A stretch of 64,000 nucleotides of DNA from Sporomusa sphaeroides DSM 2875 (GCF_001941975.2 NZ_CP146991.1:104501-168500); one strand, 5' to 3'; shown: positions 17,484 to 26,526, numbered from the stretch's first letter. Numbers and translations: made by a program. Notes: generated by a model not told the origin, from the sequence alone.

Positions 17484-18425
17484 GTGAATTGTATTGATTT
17501 GCACTGTGATACTATTTTGCGGCTGATGGAAGCAGGCGACCATTTTGGTCTCTATAGCAATCCGTTTAGTGTGGATATTGAAAAACTCAGGGAAAGTCGG
17601 GCGCAGGCCCAATTTTTTGCGCTATTTGTAAATAAAGCAAAGACCAGTGATCCACTGGCACGGGCTCTTGCCATGGCAGACCGGTTTCATTACGAGCTGG
17701 CACAGAACCAACAGGATATTGCGCTGGCTGGGAATTATGCCGAGTTGCTGCAAAACCGTTCTGAGGGCAAGATTTCTGCTTTTCTTACTATCGAGGAAGG
17801 CGGTGCTCTCAAGGGGGAACTGGGCAATATTGAGAAGTTTTACCGTTTGGGTGTGCGGCTGATTACGCTGACCTGGAATTATCCCAATGAAATCGGTTAT
17901 CCTAATTCCCTGCCGGAGTGCCGTGAACAAGGGCTTACGCCGTTTGGGCAAGACGTTGTCGCTGAAATGAACCGGCTGGGCATGCTTGTGGATGTCTCCC
18001 ATTTGTCTGACAAGGGTTTCTACGAGGTGGCCGCCTTATCGGCCAAACCCTTTGTTGCTTCTCATTCTAATGCCCGTACCCTGGCAGCGCATCCCCGTAA
18101 CTTAACCGATGATATGATCAAACTCCTGGCCGATAAGGGTGGGATTATGGGCTTGAATTTCGAAAAAGCCTTTTTGGGCGAAGCCCCTGTCAGCCGGGTT
18201 GATGACATGGTGCTGCATATTGAGCATATACGTAAAGTGGGCGGCATTGAGGTTATCGCGATAGGTTCGGACTTTGACGGCATTAGCCCGGAGCTGGAGA
18301 TTGCTCATGCCGGGGAAGTGAATAAACTGGTAAATGCTCTGACAAAAAGCGGTTTTAAGCAGGATGAGGTTGAGAAAATCTGTTGGGGTAATGCGCTGCG
18401 GATTATAAAAGAGACTTTGGGATAA
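17484..18425 (+). CDS. membrane dipeptidase (peptidase M19)
   Basis: A 313-residue zinc dipeptidase of the renal-dipeptidase family, hydrolysing dipeptides including those with a D-residue at the C-terminus. Metal-site motifs are present: IDLHCDT at the N-terminus (HxD), the bridging glutamate in TIEEGGAL, and the histidines of DVSHLSD and ASHSNAR. The terminal GSDFDGI matches the family. GTG 17484 follows GAGGAGG and begins VNCIDLHCD, the normal family start; the in-frame ATG at 17439 has no ribosome site. No signal peptide, so probably cytoplasmic. Confidence 0.92.
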   Translation: MNCIDLHCDTILRLMEAGDHFGLYSNPFSVDIEKLRESRAQAQFFALFVNKAKTSDPLARALAMADRFHYELAQNQQDIALAGNYAELLQNRSEGKISAFLTIEEGGALKGELGNIEKFYRLGVRLITLTWNYPNEIGYPNSLPECREQGLTPFGQDVVAEMNRLGMLVDVSHLSDKGFYEVAALSAKPFVASHSNARTLAAHPRNLTDDMIKLLADKGGIMGLNFEKAFLGEAPVSRVDDMVLHIEHIRKVGGIEVIAIGSDFDGISPELEIAHAGEVNKLVNALTKSGFKQDEVEKICWGNALRIIKETLG

Positions 18426-18491
18426 ATGGAGACTTGCTTCAGAAGGGGTTCTATCTGAAGCTTAGCCGGGATTATCCAGGGACTTAGTCGC
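18421..18491 (+). repeat. hairpin repeat element, copy 1
   Basis: The element begins at the dipeptidase stop with ATAAATGGAGACTTG, followed by a CTTCAG...CTGAAG hairpin and TTATCCAGGGACTTAGTCGC. The last 20 bases recur exactly, in inverted orientation, at 63490-63509, and the first 15 recur at 29765-29779. Confidence 0.7.
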
Positions 18492-18570
18492 ACGCCTGTG
18501 CCTGTAGGGATATAACTCCTGCCTGCAAAAGCGGGATAGTATTAGTAGCTAGTGTTAATAACAGGCAGAA

Positions 18571-18663
18571 GTGAACTCGTTTCAGCAGAACGGCAGCATT
18601 GTCAGTTCCGGTGGCGAGTCTGCTCTGCCTGAACTAATGCCGCCTGCAGCCGGAGTTTTGCCT
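18571..18663 (+). other. conserved structured intergenic element, copy A (candidate ncRNA/leader)
   Basis: A block of about 92 bp that aligns along its whole length with 43194-43285. Shared blocks are ACTCGTT, CAGC, GAGTCT, GCC, GAACTAA, GCCG and GGAGT. AACTC near the start can pair with GAGTT near the end, and GGCAG with CTGCC inside. It lies in the 561-bp gene-free stretch 18426-18986, ending about 320 bp before the YjbE-like gene. Nothing else was recognised in that stretch besides the hairpin repeat. Confidence 0.55.
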
Positions 18664-18986
18664 TAACGGCTACGATTACCGGGTGATTTCGCATTATTAC
18701 ATATATTAGCAGGTGGACAGGCTTACCGGTGGTTGGGGTTTGGCCACTTGTTAACAGCAGTGCGTTTTCCGAAAATAGTGCTGCCTGATGATACCTAAGC
18801 ATGGCAAAAAGCAATTATTGTAATATTGTGTCGGATAACTTGTATATTTTGTCGTGGATAAGTATAATGAAAATGTTAATGCCCTTGATATCTGGTATTA
18901 AAATCAGCTATCAGGAGAAAATGCCGGTTCATTATAAAACGGATTGGCGTTTAGAACAATCACCTGAGGAAAAGGAGTGCAGAGAA

Positions 18987-19649
18987 ATGGAGTTTTTAGT
19001 AGCGCTAGCTGGAATCATGATGGTTAACATTGTGCTTAGCGGCGACAATGCGGTGGTTATTGCCATGGCCAGTCGAAATTTGCCTGCAAAGCAGCAAAAA
19101 CAGGCCATCCTGTGGGGTAGCGCCGGGGCGATAGGTCTGCGGATTGTTTTGACACTTGTTGCAGTTATACTTTTACAAATTCCTTATGTCCAATTCGTCG
19201 GCGGTTTACTTCTTGTGTGGATTGCAGCCAAATTACTTGTGGAAGACAGCGGTGAGGAGAATGTGGAAGCAGGGACTTCCTTCTGGGCCGCGATCAAGAC
19301 CATTATTATTGCGGATTTGGTTATGAGCCTTGATAATACTCTGGCCATTGCCGCGATTGCTAAAGGAGATTACCTGCTGCTCGGAGTAGGTCTTGCTCTC
19401 AGCATCCCGCTGATTATTTTCGGCAGTCAGATTATTATTAAAATTATGGATAAATACCCTATTGTCGTTTATGCAGGTGCTGCTCTTATTGCCTGGACAG
19501 CCGGTGAAATGATGCTGGCCGATGATAAGGTTGGTCCGATCATTCACGGTATGATTCCCGGCTGGCTGGTGCCGGCAGTTATCACTATTGGGGTTGTGGC
19601 TTTGGGTCTTTGGAAGAAGAAAAACCAAAAAGAGAAAGCCGTCGACTAA
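18987..19649 (+). CDS. TerC/YjbE-family integral membrane protein
   Basis: A 220-residue polytopic protein of the TerC superfamily, closest in length and start to the YjbE group. Many YjbE relatives are implicated in metal (manganese) export. About seven membrane helices are visible. The typical acidic motifs MMVNIVLSGDNAVVIAM (helix 1) and DLVMSLDNTLAIAAIA (mid-protein) are intact. ATG 18987 follows AAAGGAG; the longer ORF from 18801 begins with a non-membrane stretch and no ribosome site. A terminator follows. A yybP-ykoY riboswitch, common before this family, was looked for and not found. Confidence 0.88.
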   Translation: MEFLVALAGIMMVNIVLSGDNAVVIAMASRNLPAKQQKQAILWGSAGAIGLRIVLTLVAVILLQIPYVQFVGGLLLVWIAAKLLVEDSGEENVEAGTSFWAAIKTIIIADLVMSLDNTLAIAAIAKGDYLLLGVGLALSIPLIIFGSQIIIKIMDKYPIVVYAGAALIAWTAGEMMLADDKVGPIIHGMIPGWLVPAVITIGVVALGLWKKKNQKEKAVD

Positions 19650-19695
19650 GATAGCCCGGTAAGTCATCAGGAATACTAATTATGTAAGATAATCC

Positions 19696-19724
19696 AACAC
19701 CGCTTTCAGGCGGTGTTTTTTTTT
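19696..19724 (+). terminator. terminator after the YjbE-like gene
   Basis: AACACCGC pairs with GCGGTGTT over a 6-nt loop, followed by an unbroken T-run. Confidence 0.93.
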
Positions 19725-19900
19725 GCAGGTAATTCCCCCTGTATGGAGAATAAATAATAATATTTCGCCGTCATACAGCGCTGCGCCGCTGGCGCTTAAT
19801 CTCCGCTTATGTATCGTGACTCAGTAATGTTGGCGGTTGTAAGCAGTTCATTAGCCATATTTTTTTATTAACTTGGGATTTCAGGAAGGATTGACATAGG

Positions 19901-21877
19901 ATGAAAGTAATGCCGGGAGCTATTCAGAAAAGACTGGCCTGGTTCTTGATGCTGACAATACTGGCGCTTACCGGTTTGACAGCCCGGATTGCCTGGATTC
20001 AGTTGGGGGAAGGGGAGCGGCTTAGTGCCAGGGTGCAGGACCAGCTGAGAGAAAACAGAATTATCCAGTCACCGCGTGGTACTATTTATGACCGTACCGG
20101 GCGGGAATTGGCTGTAAGCAGTATGAGCAAGTCGCTGTATGCCAATCCGCGGGAGATAAAAGACGCGGATATGCTGGCCGAGCTGCTGGCGCCCATTATT
20201 GGCATGAAGGCAGATAATATTAAGAATCGTCTCATAGCCGGTGCCAGCTTTGTCTGGCTTAGACGCACACTTGAGCCGGAACAGGCTGCTGCCGTCATTG
20301 CGCTTATCAAGGAACATCAGCTTACCGGTCTTGGGTTTATTGAGGAAAGTAAACGTTATTATCCCAACGATGGCTTAGCGGCACAGGTTTTGGGGTTTGT
20401 CGGCACCGATGATGTGGGACTTGAAGGCCTGGAGATGGCGCTGGATAAGAGAATTAAAGGGCGGGAGCTTAAGCAGGCTATTGATACTGACAGTTATGGG
20501 ACGCCCATCTTTTCTTCAATATTTTCATTTATTCCCAAGAAACAGGGCCAATCGGTCTATCTGACTATTGACAGCACCATTCAGTATATAGTGGAACGGG
20601 CTTTGGACAAGGCTATGGAACAGACGGAAGCAAAAGCAGCGACCGTCATCATTATGAACCCGAAAACCGGAGAAATTCTGGCTATGGCCAACCGGCCCAA
20701 CTATAATCCGAATCAATTTGGACAATATAGCCCGGAAGAATGGAAAAACCGGGCAGTGTCTGTTGTGTATGAGCCTGGTTCAACCTTTAAAGCCGTTATT
20801 GCAGCCGCGGCGCTGGAAGAAGGCAAGGTGCGCCCTGATGAAAAATTTATTGATAAAGGCTATGTAGAAATATCGGGGCGGCGGATCAAAAACTGGAGCG
20901 GCGACAGTTACGGTGAAATTACATTTATGGATATTATTAAAGACTCGATCAATACCGGTTTTGTCGAAGTCGGTATGCGGGTTGGGGCGGCTAAATTGAC
21001 AAACTATGTGCGGGCGTTTGGCTTTGGCAACACTACCGGCATTGAATTACCCGGTGAAGAGGCAGGCATCTTGTTTGACCCGAAGGAGATGCGTGACAGC
21101 GATATCGCCACCATGTCTATTGGACAGAGTATTGCTGTTACCCCGCTGCAGCTTACTGCCGCCATCGCCGCCATTGCTAATGACGGGGTACTGCTGCAAC
21201 CCCGGATTATAAAAGAATACCGTCATGAAGACGGCACCCTGGCAGAGTCCTTTGACCCCGTTGTGGTCAGACAGGCTGTCAGTTCGGAAACCGCCCGTAC
21301 CCTGACGATGATGTTAGAGAAAGTGGTGAGCGAGGGCGGCGCTAAGCGGGCTGCGGTGCAGGGGTATCGTTTTGCCGGAAAAACCGGTACGGCGGAAAAA
21401 TTAAAACCAGGCGGGCAAGGCTATCTGGAAGGACGTTATATTGCCTCTTTCGCCGGGTTTGGACCGGTGGAGGACCCTCAGGTGGCAGCGCTGATTGTGC
21501 TTGATGATCCGGCAGGCATTTATTATGGCGGACAAATTGCAGCGCCGGTATTTAATGATATTATGACCCAGGTTATGCGTTATTTGAATGTACGTCCCAA
21601 TGATACCAATCAGGTGCTGCCGCCGGTAAAACCGGCTGCCGTTCAGCCTTATGCCGCGCCGGTTCCTGATCCCGGACCACCGCCGGTAGTGCCGCCGGGG
21701 CAGGTGCTGATGCCTGTGCTTGCCGGCAAAACTATCCGTGAGGCCGCTGACCTGCTGCACAGTCTGGAGCTTACTTTTGTGCCTGTCGGTACCGGCGTGG
21801 CAATAAAACAAAGTGTGACTGCCAATACACCTGTTAAGCCAGGAACTGAGATTATCGTCTATTTTGAACCCCGATAG
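19901..21877 (+). CDS. penicillin-binding protein, SpoVD-like, with PASTA domain
   Basis: A 658-residue class B penicillin-binding transpeptidase. An N-terminal membrane helix (about residues 13-30) is followed by the PBP dimerisation domain (SPRGTIYDRTGRELA) and the transpeptidase domain. That domain has the active serine in EPGSTFKAV (SxxK), the SxN motif in DSINTGF and KTG in FAGKTGTAEK. A proline-rich linker (PDPGPPPVVPPG) leads to a single C-terminal PASTA domain (MPVLAGKTIREAADLLHSL). This layout matches SpoVD, which makes spore cortex peptidoglycan, but a vegetative PBP2B-like role cannot be excluded because no mur or fts genes are adjacent. Confidence 0.9.
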   Translation: MKVMPGAIQKRLAWFLMLTILALTGLTARIAWIQLGEGERLSARVQDQLRENRIIQSPRGTIYDRTGRELAVSSMSKSLYANPREIKDADMLAELLAPIIGMKADNIKNRLIAGASFVWLRRTLEPEQAAAVIALIKEHQLTGLGFIEESKRYYPNDGLAAQVLGFVGTDDVGLEGLEMALDKRIKGRELKQAIDTDSYGTPIFSSIFSFIPKKQGQSVYLTIDSTIQYIVERALDKAMEQTEAKAATVIIMNPKTGEILAMANRPNYNPNQFGQYSPEEWKNRAVSVVYEPGSTFKAVIAAAALEEGKVRPDEKFIDKGYVEISGRRIKNWSGDSYGEITFMDIIKDSINTGFVEVGMRVGAAKLTNYVRAFGFGNTTGIELPGEEAGILFDPKEMRDSDIATMSIGQSIAVTPLQLTAAIAAIANDGVLLQPRIIKEYRHEDGTLAESFDPVVVRQAVSSETARTLTMMLEKVVSEGGAKRAAVQGYRFAGKTGTAEKLKPGGQGYLEGRYIASFAGFGPVEDPQVAALIVLDDPAGIYYGGQIAAPVFNDIMTQVMRYLNVRPNDTNQVLPPVKPAAVQPYAAPVPDPGPPPVVPPGQVLMPVLAGKTIREAADLLHSLELTFVPVGTGVAIKQSVTANTPVKPGTEIIVYFEPR

Positions 21878-21930
21878 AAGAGGAATACATTGCTGCCGGG
21901 TGGATAACCTAACACAAACTGAAAAAAGTG

Positions 21931-21956
21931 AAAAGGCGGCTTTTAGGCCGCCTTTT
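21931..21956. terminator. bidirectional terminator between the SpoVD-like and SASP genes
   Basis: AAAAGGCGGC and GCCGCCTTTT form a perfect 10-bp stem. It serves the two convergent genes. Confidence 0.9.
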
Positions 21957-21965
21957 CGTGAGGTA

Positions 21966-22250
21966 TTACTTGCTGTTAATATCAAATTGGGAAGTCATAG
22001 TGCCGCTGGTAGCAGTAGTTGAACCGGTGGTCGAGGCAGTTGCTGTTTGTCCACCCATAGTGGATTCATATTGCTCGATCATGCGGCGAACCATGTGGCC
22101 GCCAACCCGGCCGCAGTCAGCGGAAGTCATAGTAGACCATCCTTGGCTGCGTACGCGTTCGGTGATACCCAGTTCGTTAGCCACTTCCATTTTCATCCTA
22201 TCAAGAGCATTTTCGGCACCAGGGTTAACAGGTTTTCTGCTTCTAGCCAT
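21966..22250 (-). CDS. alpha/beta-type small acid-soluble spore protein
   Basis: A 94-residue SASP that coats and protects spore DNA. The conserved blocks are present: ALDRMKMEVANELGI, containing the Glu at which the germination protease GPR is expected to cut, and GGHMVRRMIEQYE. ATG 22250 follows AGGAGGTG; the upstream in-frame start at 22307 lacks a site. The Thr/Ser/Ala-rich C-terminal tail (TATASTTGSTTATSG) is longer than in Bacillus SspA. It directly shows that the organism forms endospores. Confidence 0.94.
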   Translation of the reverse strand: MARSRKPVNPGAENALDRMKMEVANELGITERVRSQGWSTMTSADCGRVGGHMVRRMIEQYESTMGGQTATASTTGSTTATSGTMTSQFDINSK

Positions 22251-22478
22251 TAATAAAGCACCTCCTGAAATTTTTCTAGTCCTAGTATCTGCGCGAACAA
22301 TGCTCATTATCCTATAAATATTATGTCAATTAAGTAAAAAAAAACCAATTGACGCCTGCTGGCGCTGGGCTTGTGCCGGCTAAAGTAAAATGTCGGATTT
22401 TGCATGGAAGGAATTTACAAAGGTATGGAGAATACTGTTGTTAATATATGCAGGGGCTGAGTTAGGTGGAGACAACAC

Positions 22479-22820
22479 ATGCATGAGATGGCAATTGCGG
22501 AAGGTATTTTGGATATTGCGGTAAAAACGGCAGTCAGCCATGGTGCTGCCAAAGTGACAGGCGTAAAGGTGCTGGCCGGTGAGCTTACCGGTATTGTACC
22601 TGAAGCGTTGGAATTTGGGTTTAGCGCGCTGGCTGCAGGTACGGTGGCCGACGGCGCTCAGTTATCCATTTGCATGGTTCCGCTGACAGGACGCTGCCGG
22701 GACTGTGGACATGAAAGCCGTGTGGACAAGTACCGGTTTGTATGTGGAAGCTGCAATTCTTACGCTGTTGAGATCGTGTCAGGCCGTGAATTAAAAGTGG
22801 AGAGTGTGGAGGTAGAATAG
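22479..22820 (+). CDS. hypA: hydrogenase maturation nickel metallochaperone HypA
   Basis: A 113-residue HypA. The start MHEMAI carries the nickel-binding His2. The zinc site consists of two CxxC pairs, CRDCGHES and FVCGSC, about 15 residues apart. It delivers nickel to [NiFe]-hydrogenase with HypB, whose gene follows 3 bp downstream. No hydrogenase structural genes are in the window, so these accessories act in trans. Confidence 0.95.
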   Translation: MHEMAIAEGILDIAVKTAVSHGAAKVTGVKVLAGELTGIVPEALEFGFSALAAGTVADGAQLSICMVPLTGRCRDCGHESRVDKYRFVCGSCNSYAVEIVSGRELKVESVEVE

Positions 22821-22823
22821 CCC

Positions 22824-23489
22824 TTGGAAATTACTGTTATGAGCGATATTCTGGGAAAGAATGATGAAGTTGCAGCAGAGCTAAATACCCTGTTGACCCG
22901 GCAGGGAATCTTCGTCGTTAATTTGTTAGGTTCTCCCGGCTGTGGGAAAACCTCACTTGTGGAGCAAACAGTACGCTTGCTCCGCAATGAATATAAAATT
23001 GCCGTTATCGAAGGTGACTTGTATACCTCCAAAGATGCTGACCGAATTGCCGCGTATGGAGCGCCGGTTATTCAAATCAATACCCGGGGCGGTTGTCACC
23101 TGGATGCCGGTATGGTTAAGAAAGCCGTTGAACAATTGGATTTGTCGGCAGTGGATATCTTAATTGTGGAGAATGTCGGTAACTTGGTTTGCCCGGCTGA
23201 ATTTGCCGTGGGGGAGCATGCTAAGGTGGTAGTACTCAGCGTTACTGAAGGAGAAGATAAGCCGCTGAAATATCCGCTTGTTTTCCGCCAGTCTGAGGCC
23301 ATCATCATTAATAAGATTGATTTGCTGCCCTACACTGATTTTGCCATAGACTGTGCGGTCAGTGACATTAACGGCTTAAATGCAGCCGCTGCTTTAATCA
23401 AGGCCTCCTGCAAAACCGGGGAGGGCCTGGTGCTTTGGACAGAATGGCTGAAAGACCGGGTACGGTTAGTCCGCAGAGGGGATTTATGA
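22824..23489 (+). CDS. hypB: hydrogenase nickel incorporation GTPase HypB
   Basis: A 221-residue SIMIBI-class GTPase. The P-loop is GSPGCGKTSL near residues 37-44, with EGDLYTSKDADRI (switch region), NVGNLVCP and INKIDLLP (guanine specificity). The N-terminal histidine-rich nickel-storage tract of some HypB proteins is absent. The start is probably TTG 22824, served by GGAGG inside the end of hypA; ATG 22839 is an alternative. Confidence 0.94.
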   Translation: MEITVMSDILGKNDEVAAELNTLLTRQGIFVVNLLGSPGCGKTSLVEQTVRLLRNEYKIAVIEGDLYTSKDADRIAAYGAPVIQINTRGGCHLDAGMVKKAVEQLDLSAVDILIVENVGNLVCPAEFAVGEHAKVVVLSVTEGEDKPLKYPLVFRQSEAIIINKIDLLPYTDFAIDCAVSDINGLNAAAALIKASCKTGEGLVLWTEWLKDRVRLVRRGDL

Positions 23490-23503
23490 GTAGGAGGAGT
23501 ATT

Positions 23504-23683
23504 GTGGAAAACCTGGCGGAAAAGCAGCGGGAGATTGAAGAGGTTCGTGTCCGGCTGCATCATTTAGTAGAACAAAAATGTGGTAATTTCGCAGACCGGG
23601 AAGTAGGAGAACTTAGTGCTTATCTTGACCGGCTTATTGTCGAATACGAGTTGAGCTGCGCCTTGCAGCAGCGAGCTAAGTAG
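23504..23683 (+). CDS. Spo0E-like sporulation regulatory protein
   Basis: A 59-residue helical hairpin protein with the Spo0E-family signature LSAYLDRLIVEYE (SxxxD). In Bacillus, Spo0E dephosphorylates Spo0A~P and so delays sporulation. GTG 23504 follows AGGAGGA; an in-frame ATG at 23486 overlaps the hypB stop but has a poorer site. The position directly after hypAB suggests co-transcription, an unusual link between hydrogenase maturation and sporulation timing. Confidence 0.82.
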   Translation: MENLAEKQREIEEVRVRLHHLVEQKCGNFADREVGELSAYLDRLIVEYELSCALQQRAK

Positions 23684-23792
23684 CCTTTTGTCGGCAGTAA
23701 CGAAAATCTGAGGTCTAATCCCGACGCTATAGCTATAAATTACTAATAGGTGATGATTACTGTTAGTATATTGCTAGTGGCGGAGGGAGTCC

Positions 23793-25160
23793 ATGGTGCA
23801 TAAACGGGAGGAGCCGCGTGAACTGAGGCGCGGTCTTAAGGAGCGGCATATTCAGCTTATTGCGCTGGGTGGTTCCATCGGGGTTGGCTTGTTTTTAGGC
23901 TCAGCCACCGCCATCCAGGCGGCCGGGCCGTCGCTATTGGTTTCGTATCTGCTCGGCGGGGTTGTGGTTTTTTGCCTGCTGCGGGCATTGGGAGAGGTGG
24001 CGGTTGCCTATCCGGTAGCAGGTTCGTTCAGTGCCTATGCTCATATCTTCATCGGGCCGCTGGCCGGTTATGTAACCGGCTGGATGTATTGGTTTATGTG
24101 GATTGTTACCGGTATGGCCGAGATTACGGCAGTGGGTATGTATGTGAATTTCTGGATGCCGGAACTGCCGCAGTGGATACCGGCCTTAGTGGCAGTGCTT
24201 ATTATGACGGCCGTTAATCTCATTGCCGTAGAGGTATATGGCGAAGTTGAGTTTTGGTTTGCCTTAATTAAGGTGGTTGCCATTGTGCTGTTAATTATTG
24301 GCGGCTTAGGCATGATTATCTTTGGCATCGGCAATGGCGGAGTCCCGATTGGGATATCGCATCTCTGGCAGCATGGCGGTTTTTTTCCGCAAGGCGCCAG
24401 CGGTGTACTCATGGCTCTGTCTATGGTACTATTTTCTTATGTGGGGATTGAAGTCATCGGTATCACGGCCGGTGAGGCCAAGGACCCCAGCAAGACGCTG
24501 CCTGCCGCTATTGACAAGGTGTTTTGGCGTATTGTATTGTTCTATGTTGGCTCGCTCTATGTGATTATGTCTATCTACCCCTGGACAGAGATTGGCAGTG
24601 TTGGCAGTCCGTTTGTATCGGTGTTTGAAAAGCTGGGGATTGGCAACGCTGCTGCGATAATGAACCTTGTCGTATTATCGGCGGCGCTTTCTTCCTGTAA
24701 CAGTGGTGTTTTCAGCACCGGCCGGATGCTGTATACTCTGGCTATGCAGAAAGAGGCCCCGGCCTTTCTGGGAAGATTAAACAGCAGCCACGTTCCTGTG
24801 TACGGGGTGCTGCTTTCGTCGGCCTGCCTGCTGGTGGGTGTTGTTCTCAATTATTTCATTCCGGCTAAAGTATTCACCTATGTAACCAGTGTCGGCACCT
24901 TCGCCTGCTTATGGGTTTGGGCTATTATCATTATCGTCCAGATAAAGTTTAGGCGGAGTTTATCCCCGGCACAAACAGCCAGGCTAGGGTTCCCGATGCC
25001 GTGGTATCCTTTTTCCGGTATCTTTTGCTTGGCGATGCTGGCACTGGTGATTGTCATTATGGGCCAGGATGCCGATACTTCGATGGCTCTCCTGGTTGGC
25101 CCGTTATGGCTGCTGGGATTGGCCTTTCTCTATTGGCGGCGGTCTCGCAATATAAAGTAA
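23793..25160 (+). CDS. APC-family amino acid permease
   Basis: A 455-residue, 12-helix transporter of the amino acid transporter (AAT) group in the APC superfamily. The N-terminus reads RRGLKERHIQLIALGGSIGVGLFLGSA, the typical helix-1 substrate/Na+ site region, and IEVIGITAGEAKDP is a family signature. ATG 23793 follows GGCGGAGGGAG. Alanine racemase begins 18 bp after its stop. This suggests alanine, D-alanine, glycine or D-serine as substrate (CycA-like), but that is inference from context. Confidence 0.9.
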   Translation: MVHKREEPRELRRGLKERHIQLIALGGSIGVGLFLGSATAIQAAGPSLLVSYLLGGVVVFCLLRALGEVAVAYPVAGSFSAYAHIFIGPLAGYVTGWMYWFMWIVTGMAEITAVGMYVNFWMPELPQWIPALVAVLIMTAVNLIAVEVYGEVEFWFALIKVVAIVLLIIGGLGMIIFGIGNGGVPIGISHLWQHGGFFPQGASGVLMALSMVLFSYVGIEVIGITAGEAKDPSKTLPAAIDKVFWRIVLFYVGSLYVIMSIYPWTEIGSVGSPFVSVFEKLGIGNAAAIMNLVVLSAALSSCNSGVFSTGRMLYTLAMQKEAPAFLGRLNSSHVPVYGVLLSSACLLVGVVLNYFIPAKVFTYVTSVGTFACLWVWAIIIIVQIKFRRSLSPAQTARLGFPMPWYPFSGIFCLAMLALVIVIMGQDADTSMALLVGPLWLLGLAFLYWRRSRNIK

Positions 25161-25178
25161 ATGATAGGGGTCTTACTC

Positions 25179-26291
25179 ATGTTTGAACGTCCGGTTTGGG
25201 CAGAGATTGACTTATCTGCCATTAAACACAATGTTAGAGAAATAAAAAAAGGGCTAAGGCCTGGCGTCAAGTTTTGCGCTGTGGTTAAGGCCGACGCTTA
25301 CGGTCACGGTGCAGTAGCCGTTTCGCAGGCTTTGCTGACAGCCGGTGCCGACCGGCTGGCGGTGGCGATTGTCAGTGAGGCGATTGAGCTGCGGCGAGCC
25401 GGTATTGTGGTGCCTGTTCAGGTATTGGGCTATACTCCGCCGGAGCAGGCCCTGGTGGTGGCAAAGTATGATATAGCGCAGACGGTATATTCCCTGGATA
25501 TGGTTCGCGCGTTGGCGGCTGCCGGAGCGCAAACCGGCAAACAGGTGAAATTGCATATCAAAATTGATACAGGCATGGGGCGAATTGGCATTTTGCCGGA
25601 AGAGGCAGGTGAGTTTGCCGCCGCGGTAGCCAACATGGCTGGTGTAGAAATTGAGGGAGTTTTTTCGCATTTTGCTACCGCTGATGAAGCGGACAAGAGC
25701 TATGCCGAATTTCAATATGCCAGATTTGAAGAAGCACTGCAGCGGATAAAAGCTAAAGGCATCCATGTTCCCCTGCGGCATATGGCCAATAGTGCCGCCA
25801 CCCTGGAATTGCCCCAAACACATCTGGATATGGTCAGGCCTGGAATTATTCTTTATGGACTATGGCCATCTCCTGAAGTAAATAAAAATATCAGACTGAA
25901 GCCGGCTATGTGCCTCAAAGCCCAGGTAGCCCATATAAAAACGGTGGCGGCTGGAGCCGGCATCAGTTATGGACGGACATACATTGCTGAGACAGAACGC
26001 AAAATTGCCACCTTGCCTATCGGGTATGCCGACGGTTGGCGCAGAGAACTATCCGGCAGGACGGAGGTCTTGATCAACGGCGGTTATGCCCCCTTGGTCG
26101 GCAGGATCTGCATGGATCAGTGCATGGCCGATGTTACCGGTATTGCTGAGGTCAAGAACGGCGATACCGCCATTTTATTTGGGGTGCCTGAACTGACAAC
26201 CGATAAGGTGGCAGAGGTGTTAGGGACAATTACTTACGAGCTTGTCTGTATGGTCGGGGAGCGGGTTCCCCGCATATATATCAACAGGTAA
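25179..26291 (+). CDS. alr: alanine racemase
   Basis: A 370-residue PLP-dependent alanine racemase supplying D-alanine for peptidoglycan. The PLP lysine is in VVKADAYGHGA near residue 40, and the catalytic tyrosine is in GISYGRTY. The first residues RPVWAEIDLSAIKHN are the canonical family start. ATG 25179 is preferred to ATG 25161 because AGGGG precedes it and family members begin there. Close spacing to the permease indicates an operon. Confidence 0.95.
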   Translation: MFERPVWAEIDLSAIKHNVREIKKGLRPGVKFCAVVKADAYGHGAVAVSQALLTAGADRLAVAIVSEAIELRRAGIVVPVQVLGYTPPEQALVVAKYDIAQTVYSLDMVRALAAAGAQTGKQVKLHIKIDTGMGRIGILPEEAGEFAAAVANMAGVEIEGVFSHFATADEADKSYAEFQYARFEEALQRIKAKGIHVPLRHMANSAATLELPQTHLDMVRPGIILYGLWPSPEVNKNIRLKPAMCLKAQVAHIKTVAAGAGISYGRTYIAETERKIATLPIGYADGWRRELSGRTEVLINGGYAPLVGRICMDQCMADVTGIAEVKNGDTAILFGVPELTTDKVAEVLGTITYELVCMVGERVPRIYINR

Positions 26292-26344
26292 GCCGGATTT
26301 TGCTGCTGCGGCAATGTACGGAAGCAGCCTTAGTCTGATGCAAC

Positions 26345-26400
26345 GAAAATGAAGTAAGTCCTGGTATAGCGTTTCCTGTACCAGGACTTACTTCATTTTC
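26345..26400 (+). terminator. long perfect hairpin after alr
   Basis: A perfect 22-bp stem with a 12-nt loop, 54 bp after the alr stop. The stem end is A/T-rich but no free T-tract follows, so it may also act by blocking 3' exonucleases. The remaining 126 bp up to cheR are AT-rich and should hold its promoter. Confidence 0.7.
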
Positions 26401-26526
26401 AGGGTTGACTGGTGGAAAATTACTATCCATAAAGGGAATGTAAGTAGGAAAATACCGGTATTGTGTCGAATTTTCAACCATTAGTATCAAAAGTATGCTT
26501 AAAATAAAACAGGGGGTTTCTTTGCC

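Noticed and set aside
18426-18986. yybP-ykoY manganese riboswitch before the YjbE/TerC gene
   Set aside because: This family often has one, but the GGGGAGTAG and GGCAAGAC hallmarks are absent. The element found there has different conserved blocks.
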